A stretch of DNA of 64,000 nt, taken from Verrucomicrobia bacterium LW23. GTDB taxonomy: Bacteria > Verrucomicrobiota > Verrucomicrobiia > Methylacidiphilales > UBA1321. A model generated the notes under the pieces. The model was not told where the DNA came from. It saw nothing but the letters and a program-made list of their open reading frames with translations, and ran no database searches. Shown here one piece after another: positions 1 to 8,850 of the stretch. The position numbers and the translations under genes were made by a program. Where the stretch lies: the NCBI GenBank assembly GCA_003054695.1, contig QAZA01000053.1, positions 2,517-66,516 on the forward strand. The letters run 5' to 3'. Position 1 is the first letter of the stretch. Every line of letters begins with the position of its first letter.

Positions 1-90
1 GTTAAGCGACAGGGAGAGGGGAGAGAGTACCGTCAGATCCATAAAGCGCAGATGGATGTGGGTCTGTTCTGATTTCCCCTATCCCCAATG

Positions 91-111
91 CCTCGGAGCT
101 CTGCTCCGAGG
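91..111. repeat. Perfect hairpin just upstream of the CRISPR array
   Basis: A 9-bp inverted repeat (CCTCGGAGC / GCTCCGAGG) with a TCT loop is followed by TTCTTT and then the first CRISPR repeat. It could be the terminator of a gene to the left or part of the CRISPR leader. The sequence alone does not decide between these. Confidence 0.6.
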
Positions 112-117
112 TTCTTT

Positions 118-445
118 ACTTCCGCGCTCATCTGAGCGCGGCCCCATTGAAGCAAGCCTATCGCGAAAAATATGGCTGGCATTCGATAGACTTCCGCGCT
201 CATCTGAGCGCGGCCCCATTGAAGCGGTCGCATCCCCGTCGACTGCTTCGGCGCCGTCCCCCCACTTCCGCGCTCATCTGAGCGCGGCCCCATTGAAGCA
301 GCTATGACCTTGGGCGAGGGTCAAAAACATGGGTAATACTTCCGCGCTCATCTGAGCGCGGCCCCATTGAAGCTGTTGAAGCGCAGTCCAATCGGGATGC
401 AGCTCCATTACTTCCGCGCTCATCTGAGCGCGGCCCCATTGAAGC
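118..445 (+). CRISPR. CRISPR array, five identical 36-bp repeats and four spacers
   Basis: Repeats lie at 118-153, 190-225, 264-299, 338-373 and 410-445 and are identical over all 36 bases. The spacers are 36, 38, 38 and 36 bp and unrelated to each other. Each repeat holds a perfect 9-bp stem (CCGCGCTCA / TGAGCGCGG, 2-base loop) and ends in ATTGAAGC. That ending resembles the 3' end of many type I and III repeats, which suggests transcription on the plus strand with the leader at the left. No cas gene is visible in the window. The last repeat is not degenerate, unlike the usual leader-distal end, and a coding region follows almost at once. Type cannot be assigned from the repeat alone. Confidence 0.95.
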
Positions 446-472
446 AGTAGTTTCGGCGCGACAAGCCGCACC

Positions 473-1189
473 ATGGTTGCCATCATTCTGCCGGATCTGT
501 GCCGCAAAGGCTGGTGGCAGGGCGCAGCCGGCCTGGCCGCCGCCGCCGCATTTTTGGCCGGCGCCGCCTGGGTACCCGGGCTGATGCTCATCGCACTGGC
601 GGTTGCCCACAACGCCACGCCCGTCGGCTTTTTGGCGGAGCGCCTGAAGGGGCGCGCCCGCACGCTGGCGATGGCGTGGTGCGCCGCGGTTTTTGTGGCG
701 TTGCCGGCGGCCATCGCGGCCGGGGCGGGGCGTGTCGTCGCGCAAGCGGCCGGGCTATATGTGCCGGATTATGCGCTGCTGCCTGTCGGCGTGCTGGCAG
801 ATCACCTGCGCGTTTACGTTCCCGCCATGTGGACGGCCGAAGCCTGGGCGGCGGATCTCTTTGCGGCAGCGGTATTTATGCAGTGCATGCATTACGTGGT
901 GGTGGTGCATGTGCTGCCGCCGCTGCTGGTTTCGCAGGGCGAGCGCCGCGCTCATTCCGCAGTCGGTGGGTGGCGAGGCCTGGCTCTGTCGTTCAGCTGG
1001 CGCAACCCTTGCTTTTGGGTGGCGTATGCGTGGCTTATCAGCCTGTTTCTGGCGGATTTTACCAACGCGCGTTACGCCTATGGACTGGCCGCCGCCGTGC
1101 ACGCCTGGATCGAGATTCCGCTTCTTCTGCTCGCTCTGCCCGCCTCCGGAGCGATTGCGGTGATGGGCAATGCAAGATCCTCGGCCTGA
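473..1189 (+). CDS. Polytopic membrane protein of unknown function
   Basis: The 238-residue product is very hydrophobic, with about six probable membrane segments separated by short loops. It contains histidines in or near helices (an AHNATP motif near residue 50 and MHYVVVVH near residue 140). I do not recognise the family. The reading frame is open back to position 443, inside the last CRISPR repeat, and no clear ribosome binding site precedes the ATG at 473. The gene may therefore have lost its original 5' end at the array junction. An MMPL exporter gene follows 121 bp downstream on the same strand, so the two may belong to one lipid or pigment export locus. That link is inference. Confidence 0.6.
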   Translation: MVAIILPDLCRKGWWQGAAGLAAAAAFLAGAAWVPGLMLIALAVAHNATPVGFLAERLKGRARTLAMAWCAAVFVALPAAIAAGAGRVVAQAAGLYVPDYALLPVGVLADHLRVYVPAMWTAEAWAADLFAAAVFMQCMHYVVVVHVLPPLLVSQGERRAHSAVGGWRGLALSFSWRNPCFWVAYAWLISLFLADFTNARYAYGLAAAVHAWIEIPLLLLALPASGAIAVMGNARSSA

Positions 1190-1310
1190 GAATCTTGCGG
1201 GAGAGTTCAACTGTGTGGACGGGGGCGTAGCGATTTGCTTTTCAATTGCGCGGAGGAGATGGTGCAATGGGGGTTGACACTCCCGATTTTTCCCGCAGCA
1301 AGCCAGCGCC

Positions 1311-4300
1311 ATGCAAGATAACGCAACCCCCTCGACAACAGCAACATCCAGCATCAGCTTTGCGTTGACACCGCGTGCCTGGGGAATGCCGCACCTGGTG
1401 GCGACGGTACTGGTGGTGGCCGGAATCTGGGCGGTGGCGACGCTCCGGTTCGCTGCAGAGCTTTGGCCCCTCTTCCCGCCAGGACTGCAAAGCGTTGAGG
1501 GACTGAAGCTTGCGCAGCGCGAGATGAGCTCCGGCCGAGAGCTTGTGCTGGTGCTGGCACCAGACGGGGATACTGGGAACGCTTCCGCCGGATCGGATGT
1601 CGCATCGTCGCAACATTTTCTGCTGCAGCAGCTTGCATCGAGGTTGCGAACACTTCCTGAGGTCGCCTCCGTGGAGCCTTTTGTGCGACCCGGCCTCGCC
1701 GGTATGGAGATGCCCGGCGGCGGAGTCCTCAATGCCCATACGGCGCAAATGCTGGCCGCGTGGGTGCTGATTAATTCGCCGCACAGGGACTTCCAGAAGC
1801 TTGTCGCCAAGCTGACGCCCGAGGCGCTTGCGGCCCGGGGCGAGGAGATGACCGGGGAGCTTGCCGGTGCACCGGATGCCGCGCAACTGCTTCTGCTGCA
1901 GGTGGATCCGATGGGGTTAAAAGATATAGCCCTGGCCTCTGTCCCCCCCTCCGCGCGCCCGGCGCTGGAGCGCCTGGAGGCAGCGCTCATCGCCCGCGCC
2001 ATTGCATTCGGCGACGCGTCGGAGGCCGCCCACGGCAGCACGGCCGCGCCGGCGCCGGGCAACCAACGGCACGTGCCGGCCCTGGTGATTCGCACCCACA
2101 CCGCGCCGCAGGGCTTTGAGGCGTGCGCGGAACTTGTGGCGGCCGTGCGTAAGGCCGCGGAGTCGGAACTTGCTGCGTACCAGCAACATAGCTCTCCCGC
2201 CGGGCGCGTGTTGCCGCGCATTTTGCTGACGGGTCGACCCGCGTTTGTGGCGGAGATTTCCACGCAAATGCGCGCCGACATGCAGGTGATGATCGCGCTC
2301 GCTACAACTCTCGTGGCCTTAGTGTTTTACGCATTTTACCGTTCCGTCGCGCCGCTGGCGTGGATCCTCCTTTTCATTGCGCTGTCGCTTCTGGCCGGCG
2401 GTATCGCGGCGCGCCTCATTTTTGGCGAGCTTAATGTGCTGAGCATGGCGTTTGCGTGCATCATTCTGGGCGTGGGGATGGACTACTGCATCCTGGTTTA
2501 CCACTTGCACGCCATGGGTTTACGCACGGAGCAATCGTGGCGGGCGCTGAGGCGCGCCATCTGGCTTAGCGCGGTTACCACAGCGGCGTCGTTCGGCGTG
2601 CTCTGGTTCTCCAGCTTCCCCGGTTTTCAGCAATTAGCGGTGCTTATTGCCGCCGGCCTGCTTACGATTGCGTATTTTGCCACCACATGGCTGGGCGATG
2701 TGCTCGGGCGCTCGTGCCCCGTGGCGCCGCGCTGGATCGACCCGGTAAGCGCCGCCGCCGGCGCCGCCCTGGAGCGCCACTCCGCCGTGCTGCGCTGGTG
2801 CGCCCTGGCCGCCGTGGGGCTGGCCGTGGCATCAGCGCCGTGGTGGATGGAGTACCGCTTCTTCAACCCAGCTCTGGATCGCCTGGAGCCATCGCACAGC
2901 GAGGCCCTTCAGGCGCAGCGGCTTGTGGCGAGTGACAACGGCCGCAACGCAACCGACGCTGAGGGCGCGATCATTCGCGGCTCGTGGGAGCAGATTCGCG
3001 CCGCCCTGGCGCAAGATCTTGCGAAGCAACAGTTTGTCGAGGGTGCGATTCCGCCATCGCTCGGGCTTATGCTGCTTCTCCCCGGCTCCGGCGACGAGAA
3101 GCTGAACGTCGAAACGTGGCCTGTACTTTCCGCGCAACTGTTTGCGGCGGAGATGGATAAGGCGGGTTTTGAGCCCGTGTTCATCGCAACAACGCGCGGC
3201 GTACTGGAGATCATCGACCAGTGGCGGGCGGAGTCCATCAAATCGGGGGTGGGAGGAGATCCCTTTGGCCAGATGCGCTCCGCGGTGGCATCTCTCACCT
3301 CTCCCGCGCCGGATGGCACGCACTACGCACTGGCGCCGATTTCCGTCATGCACGCCATGCAAACCGCTGACAGCCAGTCTGTTGCGTCGGCATCTGTGCT
3401 GCCCGTCTCGTGGGGCCTCCTCAAGCGCGACCTCAGCGCCGCGGCGTTGCGCGATGTCTCGCGACTGAGCGTCTTCATGCTCGGCGCTATTGTGATCTTG
3501 TGCTGGATTGCGCATCGCTCCTGGGTGCTTGTCGCGATTAACCTTATGGCCCTGGCCGGCGCGCTGGCGATGCTGGGAGCGTTGCTTTTGCTCTTCCGTA
3601 ACTCGCTCAGCCTCATGTCGTTGCTCGCCATTCCGTTGCTCGTCGGGCTTGTTATCGATTATTCCCTGCACTTTGTTTTGGAGCTGCACCACAGCGGCGG
3701 ATCTGTTCGCCAGGCCTATCGGCATCTCGCTGTGCCCGTGCTGCTTACGGGGATTACGACGACCATCGGGTTTGGTGCGCCGATTGCCGGCAACCAGCCC
3801 GCCCTGCAAAACCTCGGTTTTGTGATGGACCTCGGCATCGCCGCGGCTGTTGCGACGGCCCTTGTGCTCGTGCCCATCCTGTACGGCTCGCTGGTGCGCC
3901 CGGCTCCGTCGGGCTCAGTGGAGGGCCAACCGCACTACTCGCGCTCCATGTATCGCGCCTCGCTTTTTCAGCTGGGCAGCGCCCTCGCCACATGGCTTCC
4001 TCTCCCCGTATTGCGTTGGATGGCAGGTACTTGCGGATGGAGCTACGCGGCGCTTCGGCCCGACTGCACAGAGCGGGTGACGCAGAATCTTGCGCTGCTC
4101 TCGCCCTCTCCCCGGCCCGATCCGGCGGAGCTTAGACGCGCAGCCCGGCAAACGTACCGACAGTTTGGCATGGCCTTGGCGGACTACTTTGCGATGGGCG
4201 TGCGCCCGCGCGCCGCATCGCTCGCAACCATCTCGCAGCGTGAGGGTTATGAGCACCTGGAGGCGGCGCACAAGGCGGGGAGGGGGGCCATCCTTGTCAC

Positions 4301-4847
4301 CGGCCACCTGGGCCTTTTCGAATTAGGCGGGCTTATGATGCACGAGTTCGGCTTTCGCGTCGCGGCGCTGACGCTGCCCGAGCCGAGCCCGGAACTGACC
4401 GAATGGCGCGCCGCCTATCGCGCCCGCTGGGGCGTGGAGACCGTGGAGCTTGGATCGGATGCCTTTGTGTATGTGCAACTTATGAAGCATTTGCGCGAAG
4501 GAAAATTCATTGCCGTGCTTATCGATCGCCCGCGCGACGCCGGCCGCACGGTCGCCGTTCCTTTTCCGGGCGGCGCCGTCCCGTTCTCCACCGGCCCGGC
4601 GATGCTTGCGGCGCTGGCCGGTTGCCCGCTCATCGCCACCGCCTGCGTACGCCGGCCCGACGGCACGCACGCACTGGCCGCGTCGCCCCCCATCCCCGTC
4701 CCCGCCGCCGGCGCCCGTGATGCCTCTGTGCTGGACGCCGCGACGCTGCAGGTGGCGGACTGGCTGGTACCGTACATTGTGGCCAATCCGTCGCAGTGGT
4801 TCCAGTTTGTGGTGCCGCAGACGCCTGCCGACGCGTCCGGGAAATAG
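1311..4847 (+). CDS. MMPL/RND-type exporter fused to an LpxL-like acyltransferase
   Basis: The 1178-residue protein has two parts. Residues 1 to about 850 form an RND-type exporter of the MMPL class: one N-terminal helix, a large periplasmic region, a helix bundle with GVGMDY near residue 387, then a second half with a matching GLVIDYS near residue 776. Residues from about 900 onward form a lysophospholipid acyltransferase of the LpxL/HtrB type. The catalytic HX4E motif is seen as HLGLFE near residue 997, followed by a DRPRD segment. Such exporters and acyltransferases occur as separate genes in aryl-polyene and similar lipid clusters, so the fusion would couple acylation with export. The substrate is unknown. 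The ATG at 1311 is the first plausible start. An earlier ATG at 1267 is out of frame. Confidence 0.85.
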   Translation: MQDNATPSTTATSSISFALTPRAWGMPHLVATVLVVAGIWAVATLRFAAELWPLFPPGLQSVEGLKLAQREMSSGRELVLVLAPDGDTGNASAGSDVASSQHFLLQQLASRLRTLPEVASVEPFVRPGLAGMEMPGGGVLNAHTAQMLAAWVLINSPHRDFQKLVAKLTPEALAARGEEMTGELAGAPDAAQLLLLQVDPMGLKDIALASVPPSARPALERLEAALIARAIAFGDASEAAHGSTAAPAPGNQRHVPALVIRTHTAPQGFEACAELVAAVRKAAESELAAYQQHSSPAGRVLPRILLTGRPAFVAEISTQMRADMQVMIALATTLVALVFYAFYRSVAPLAWILLFIALSLLAGGIAARLIFGELNVLSMAFACIILGVGMDYCILVYHLHAMGLRTEQSWRALRRAIWLSAVTTAASFGVLWFSSFPGFQQLAVLIAAGLLTIAYFATTWLGDVLGRSCPVAPRWIDPVSAAAGAALERHSAVLRWCALAAVGLAVASAPWWMEYRFFNPALDRLEPSHSEALQAQRLVASDNGRNATDAEGAIIRGSWEQIRAALAQDLAKQQFVEGAIPPSLGLMLLLPGSGDEKLNVETWPVLSAQLFAAEMDKAGFEPVFIATTRGVLEIIDQWRAESIKSGVGGDPFGQMRSAVASLTSPAPDGTHYALAPISVMHAMQTADSQSVASASVLPVSWGLLKRDLSAAALRDVSRLSVFMLGAIVILCWIAHRSWVLVAINLMALAGALAMLGALLLLFRNSLSLMSLLAIPLLVGLVIDYSLHFVLELHHSGGSVRQAYRHLAVPVLLTGITTTIGFGAPIAGNQPALQNLGFVMDLGIAAAVATALVLVPILYGSLVRPAPSGSVEGQPHYSRSMYRASLFQLGSALATWLPLPVLRWMAGTCGWSYAALRPDCTERVTQNLALLSPSPRPDPAELRRAARQTYRQFGMALADYFAMGVRPRAASLATISQREGYEHLEAAHKAGRGAILVTGHLGLFELGGLMMHEFGFRVAALTLPEPSPELTEWRAAYRARWGVETVELGSDAFVYVQLMKHLREGKFIAVLIDRPRDAGRTVAVPFPGGAVPFSTGPAMLAALAGCPLIATACVRRPDGTHALAASPPIPVPAAGARDASVLDAATLQVADWLVPYIVANPSQWFQFVVPQTPADASGK

Positions 4848-4870
4848 TTGGATGCTTTTGCAAGGCAACG

Positions 4871-4985
4871 GGATACAACCCCGTTGGGGTTGGTCGGAAA
4901 GGGGGCGCTACCCAGGGTTCACTCGCTTTGCTCGCGGAACCCTGGGCTAGGATATGCAACCTCGTTGAGGTTGTCGGAGAGCTGA
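4871..4985. repeat. Compound palindromic element (three hairpins)
   Basis: Three inverted repeats lie in a row: CAACCCC-GTT-GGGGTTG (4876-4892), CCCAGGGTTC/GAACCCTGGG (4911-4946) and CAACCTC-GTT-GAGGTTG (4957-4973). The first and third are near-duplicates and both are followed by a TCGGA-type sequence. The block fills most of the gap between the exporter gene and metE. It resembles dispersed REP-like palindromes known from several bacterial phyla. I see no gene in it. Confidence 0.7.
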
Positions 4986-5095
4986 TTTGCGGGCTTTCGT
5001 GCCTGTAGCGCGCCGACGCCTTCATTCAAATTTCGAATACTCAGCATCAAAACTATGCGTTATGCGAAAGTGCGGAGGCGGCGCATCGTGTTGGG

Positions 5096-7564
5096 ATGAC
5101 TGAAAACGCACCGGCGTCCGCTTCCGCGACGCACACGATTAAAACGCATGTGCTCGGCTTCCCCCGCATTGGCGAGAAGCGCGAGCTGAAGAAGGCGACC
5201 GAAGCTTACTGGAAGGGCCAAATTCCTCTGAATGAGCTACTTGCCACGGGGCGCACGCTGCGCGCCACCAATTGGGCGCGCCAAAAGGCCGCCGGGATCG
5301 ATCTGATCCCGTGCAACGATTTCAGCTACTACGACCAGATGCTGGACATCAGCTGCATGGTGGGCAACATACCCCCGCGCTTTGGCTGGAAGGGCGGTAC
5401 GGTTTCGGAGGACACCATGTTCCTCGTCGCGCGCGGCCGCATCGCGGCCGGGGCGGAGGCGCATCAGCACGAGCCCGGGCAGGAGTGCGCGGGTTGCGCG
5501 GTCTCCACGTTTGCCAGCGAGATGACGAAGTGGTTCGACACGAACTACCACTATATTGTGCCGGAGTTTCGCAAGGACACCACGTTTTCGCTCTCCAGCA
5601 CCAAGGTGGTGGACGAGTTTCTGGAGGCGCGCGCGCAGGGCATTAACGCCAAGCCGGTGCTTATCGGGCCGGTGACGTATCTTTCGCTCGGCAAGTTGCA
5701 GGACACGGCCCACCCGGACTTTGATGTCTTTACGCTGCTGGATTCCCTGGTCGACGTGTATATCGACGTGCTGAAGCGGCTGGCGGCGGCCGGGGCGGAG
5801 TGGGTGCAGATGGACGAGCCGGTGTTTGCGCTGGATCTCTCTGCGCGCCAAAAGGATGCGTTGCTGAGCGCTTATTCCCGCATCTCCCGCGCCGTGGCGG
5901 CGCCGGTTGCGTCCGGCTATAGCAAGGACGCCGATGGCGCCCCGGCAGCGAAGCTGCGTCTGCTGGTGGCCACCTACTTTGGCCCGCTGCGCGAGAATCT
6001 GCCGCTGTTTACCAGCCTGCCCGTGCACGCGCTGCACGTGGATGCCACGCGCGCCGCCGAGGAGGTGGACGACGTGCTGGCCCGCATGCCCGCCAACAAG
6101 ATCCTCTCGCTGGGCGTGGTGGACGGCCGCAACATCTGGAAGAACGACTTTGACGCGAGCTTGGCCATCCTCACCCGCGCCAAGGACGCCCTGGGGGCGG
6201 GCCGTCTGTGGGTCGCCTCCGGCTCCTCGCTGATGCACAGCCCCATTACCCTGGCTAATGAGCCCAAGCTGGACGCCGAGCTGAAGAGCTGGCTGGCGTT
6301 TGCGGAGGAAAAGCTGGCCGAGGTGGCGACCCTGCGCGGCCTGACCGAGGGCGCCCTCTCCGGTAGCCCGGAGGCCGCCGCGCTGCAGGCCAATCGCCGC
6401 GCCAATGCCTCGCGCCGCACCAGCACGCGCATCCACAACCCGGCCGTAAAGGTGCGCGTTGCGGCGATTAAGGAGAGCGACTTCGACCGCCCCCGCGCCT
6501 TTGCGGCGCGCCAAATGGTGCAACGCCAGAAGCTGAAACTCCCGCTCTTCCCCACCACGACGATCGGCTCATTCCCGCAGACCAACGAGGTGCGGTCCGC
6601 CCGCGCGCGCTGGAAGAAGGGGGAGCTGACCGAAGCGCAGTACAACGAGTTTCTGAAGGCGGAGATTGCCGCGACGGTGAAGTACCAGGACGAGATCGGC
6701 ATCGACATGCCCGTGCACGGCGAGTTTGAGCGTAACGACATGGTGGAGTACTTTGGCGAGCAGCTGAGCGGCTTCGCCTTTACGGCTAACGGCTGGGTGC
6801 AAAGCTATGGCTCGCGCTACGTCAAGCCGCCGGTCATCTTTGGCGACGTGAGCCGGCCCGCGCCGATGACGGTGGAGTGGTCGCAGTACGCGCAATCGCT
6901 GACGGCGCGCCCCATGAAGGGGATGCTGACCGGGCCGGTTACCATCCTGCAGTGGAGCTTTGTGCGCAACGACCAGCCGCGCTCGGTTACGGCGACGCAG
7001 ATCGGCCTGGCCATTCGCGACGAAGTGGTGGATCTGGAGGCGGCCGGCATCGCGGCCATCCAGATTGACGAGCCGGCCGTGCGCGAGGGCCTGCCGCTGC
7101 GCAAGAGCGACTGGCCCGCGTACCTGGACTGGGCGGTGAAGGCGTTTCGCATCAGCGCCAGCGGCGTGCGCGACGAGACGCAGATTCACACGCACATGTG
7201 CTACTCGGAGTTCAACGACATTATCGCGGCCATTGCGGACCTGGACGCGGACGTCATCACCATCGAGACAAGCCGTAGCAACATGGAGCTGCTGGAGGCC
7301 TTTGTGGACTTCCGTTACCCGAACGAGATCGGGCCGGGCGTCTACGACATCCACAGCCCCCGCGTGCCCGCGGTGGAGGAGATGGTGAACCTGATGAAGA
7401 AAGCCGAAGCGGTCATCCCCCGCGGCAACCTCTGGGTCAACCCGGACTGCGGCCTGAAAACGCGCGGCTGGCCCGAAGTGCGTTCCTCCCTGGAGAACAT
7501 GGTGGCGGCGGCAAAGGCGCTGCGCGTGGCGGCAGAAGCCACGGTCGGCGCCGGCAAGGCATAA
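5096..7564 (+). CDS. metE: Cobalamin-independent methionine synthase
   Basis: This enzyme transfers the methyl group of 5-methyltetrahydropteroyltri-L-glutamate to homocysteine, the last step of methionine synthesis. The N-terminal VLGFPRIGEKRELKK block and the C-terminal barrel are typical. The zinc ligands are visible as H and C in HTHMCYSEF, E in VITIETSRS and C in NPDCGLKTRGWP. At 822 residues it is longer than the usual 750 to 760. Part of the excess is a loop around residues 118-138 carrying H123, H125, C131 and C134, placed just before the conserved EMTKWFDTNYHY block. No riboswitch was recognised upstream. The nearest GGAGG is 17 bases before the ATG, so the start is probable but not certain. 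Confidence 0.96.
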   Translation: MTENAPASASATHTIKTHVLGFPRIGEKRELKKATEAYWKGQIPLNELLATGRTLRATNWARQKAAGIDLIPCNDFSYYDQMLDISCMVGNIPPRFGWKGGTVSEDTMFLVARGRIAAGAEAHQHEPGQECAGCAVSTFASEMTKWFDTNYHYIVPEFRKDTTFSLSSTKVVDEFLEARAQGINAKPVLIGPVTYLSLGKLQDTAHPDFDVFTLLDSLVDVYIDVLKRLAAAGAEWVQMDEPVFALDLSARQKDALLSAYSRISRAVAAPVASGYSKDADGAPAAKLRLLVATYFGPLRENLPLFTSLPVHALHVDATRAAEEVDDVLARMPANKILSLGVVDGRNIWKNDFDASLAILTRAKDALGAGRLWVASGSSLMHSPITLANEPKLDAELKSWLAFAEEKLAEVATLRGLTEGALSGSPEAAALQANRRANASRRTSTRIHNPAVKVRVAAIKESDFDRPRAFAARQMVQRQKLKLPLFPTTTIGSFPQTNEVRSARARWKKGELTEAQYNEFLKAEIAATVKYQDEIGIDMPVHGEFERNDMVEYFGEQLSGFAFTANGWVQSYGSRYVKPPVIFGDVSRPAPMTVEWSQYAQSLTARPMKGMLTGPVTILQWSFVRNDQPRSVTATQIGLAIRDEVVDLEAAGIAAIQIDEPAVREGLPLRKSDWPAYLDWAVKAFRISASGVRDETQIHTHMCYSEFNDIIAAIADLDADVITIETSRSNMELLEAFVDFRYPNEIGPGVYDIHSPRVPAVEEMVNLMKKAEAVIPRGNLWVNPDCGLKTRGWPEVRSSLENMVAAAKALRVAAEATVGAGKA

Positions 7565-7596
7565 GCTGTTGCCAAAGAAAGATTAGCAAGCAGTGC

Positions 7597-7632
7597 AAAA
7601 GGCACGCTGGATCATCTCCGGCGTGCCTTTTT
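7597..7632 (+). terminator. Rho-independent terminator of metE
   Basis: GGCACGC (7601-7607) pairs with GCGTGCC (7621-7627) and is followed by TTTTT. It lies 32 bp after the metE stop codon. Confidence 0.8.
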
Positions 7633-7680
7633 CCGTGGGCTGGCGCGAGTTCGATTTACCGCTATCCCACGTTCCCATTA

Positions 7681-7788
7681 GCCCCTCTGCCCTTAGCGGC
7701 TTTGTCCCCCTCAGCGTGACAAATTGCCCTCAGAAATTCAGATATTGTCACGCCGAAGGGGGAGAAAGCCGCTAAGGGCAGAGGGGGC
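7681..7788. repeat. Dispersed palindrome family A, copy 1
   Basis: Two arms of about 42 bases (7681-7722 and 7745-7788) are nearly reverse complements, built round CCTTAGCGGCTTTGTCCCCC and its complement. The centre reads CCCTCAGAAATTCAGAT. The same arms and centre recur at 14243-14334, so this is a dispersed family and not just a terminator. The rest of the gap from 7565 to 7918 holds the metE terminator and no gene. Confidence 0.9.
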
Positions 7789-7918
7789 TGCTTCTGCAGG
7801 GGGCGAGCTTTACCTTTTCTTTAGACAGCGTGCCCTCCCTGTTGATGTTGATGCATCAACAGCGTTACGCTAACTAACGCTGGATTTTTGGGGGCGGATG
7901 TGGTTGGCTGGCGGGCTT

Positions 7919-8719
7919 ATGTCATCGTCATTGCCGCCTGCTGTTTTGGTTACCGGGTCCAGCCGCGGGCTGGGTCGCGGGATTGCGCTGGAGCTTGCTG
8001 CCTCCGGGTACAGTGTTGCTATTCATTACGCTAATAACGCCACGGCCGCTCGCGAGACGGCGGAGGAGTGCTCGAAGCTGGCTACGGTGGACGGCCAGAT
8101 TTTCCCGATTGTGGGTGGCAACGTAGGTAACAGCGAGGCGCGCAAGGTGCTGATGCAGAACACCATCGACGCCTTTGGCGGGCGGCTGGACGCACTGATT
8201 AACAACGCCGGCATTGCCCCGCGTGTGCGCGCAGACATCACCGAGGCCACCGAGGAGATCTGGGACGAGGTGCTGGAGGTGAATCTGAAAGGGCCGTACT
8301 TCCTTAGCCAGGCCGCCGTTAAGCATTGGCTGGCCAACCCGGGCAAAAGCGCGCTGGCCACGGGGTATAAGCTGATTTTCGTCACGTCGCTCTCCGCCAA
8401 CACGGCGTCCGTCAACCGGGGCGAGTATTGCATCTCCAAGGCGGGCCTGGCCATGGCCAACCAGTTGTGGGCGGTGCGTCTGGCGGCGGAGGGCATCCAG
8501 GTGCTGGAGCTGCGCCCGGGCATTATGGCGACTGACATGACGTCGGGTGTCAAAGGCAAGTACGACCAGCTGATTGAAGACGGCCTTGTGCCCCAAAAGC
8601 GCTGGGGCACGCCCGCAGACCTGGGCTACGCCGTCAAGGCCGTGCTGGCCGGCGCCTTCCCGTTCTCCACGGGTGATGCGATTAATGTGGACGGCGGCTT
8701 CCACCTGCGCCGGCTGTAA
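7919..8719 (+). CDS. Short-chain dehydrogenase/reductase, FabG-like
   Basis: This is a classical SDR with the cofactor motif TGSSRGLG near the N terminus, NNAG in the fourth strand, a serine in VTSLSANTAS and the catalytic YCISK. The length of 266 residues from the ATG at 7919 fits the family. An in-frame ATG at 7898 would add seven residues (MWLAGGL) and cannot be excluded. The substrate is not evident. FabG-like ketoreductases and sugar or polyol dehydrogenases share this pattern. The gene stands alone, with a palindrome upstream and a degenerate repeat before the convergent GGDEF-EAL gene downstream. Confidence 0.88.
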   Translation: MSSSLPPAVLVTGSSRGLGRGIALELAASGYSVAIHYANNATAARETAEECSKLATVDGQIFPIVGGNVGNSEARKVLMQNTIDAFGGRLDALINNAGIAPRVRADITEATEEIWDEVLEVNLKGPYFLSQAAVKHWLANPGKSALATGYKLIFVTSLSANTASVNRGEYCISKAGLAMANQLWAVRLAAEGIQVLELRPGIMATDMTSGVKGKYDQLIEDGLVPQKRWGTPADLGYAVKAVLAGAFPFSTGDAINVDGGFHLRRL

Positions 8720-8778
8720 GCATTCTTGTATTCAAGCCAAGTTCGAAATGGGATAGAGTCAGGACTTCCCGCGATCCG

Positions 8779-8850
8779 AACCTTGGTGTCTTTGTGTCTT
8801 GGTGGTTAATTTTGCTTCGTTCAGCACATTCTAATCACCAGGGCACCAGG
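8779..8850. repeat. Dispersed palindrome family B, degenerate copy
   Basis: ACCTTGGTGTCTTTGTGTCT followed by TGGTGGTTAA, with a decayed right arm (AATCACCAGGGCACCAGG), matches the arms of the better copies at 17704-17828 and 19354-19476. It sits between two convergent genes and reaches the stop codon of the minus-strand gene. Confidence 0.65.

Noticed and set aside
33-715. Short ORFs with repeated QWGRAQMSAEV across the CRISPR region
   Set aside because: They are translations of the 36-base repeats on the opposite strand.
4986-5095. Riboswitch for metE
   Set aside because: No S-adenosylmethionine, S-adenosylhomocysteine or cobalamin riboswitch pattern was recognised in the short leader.
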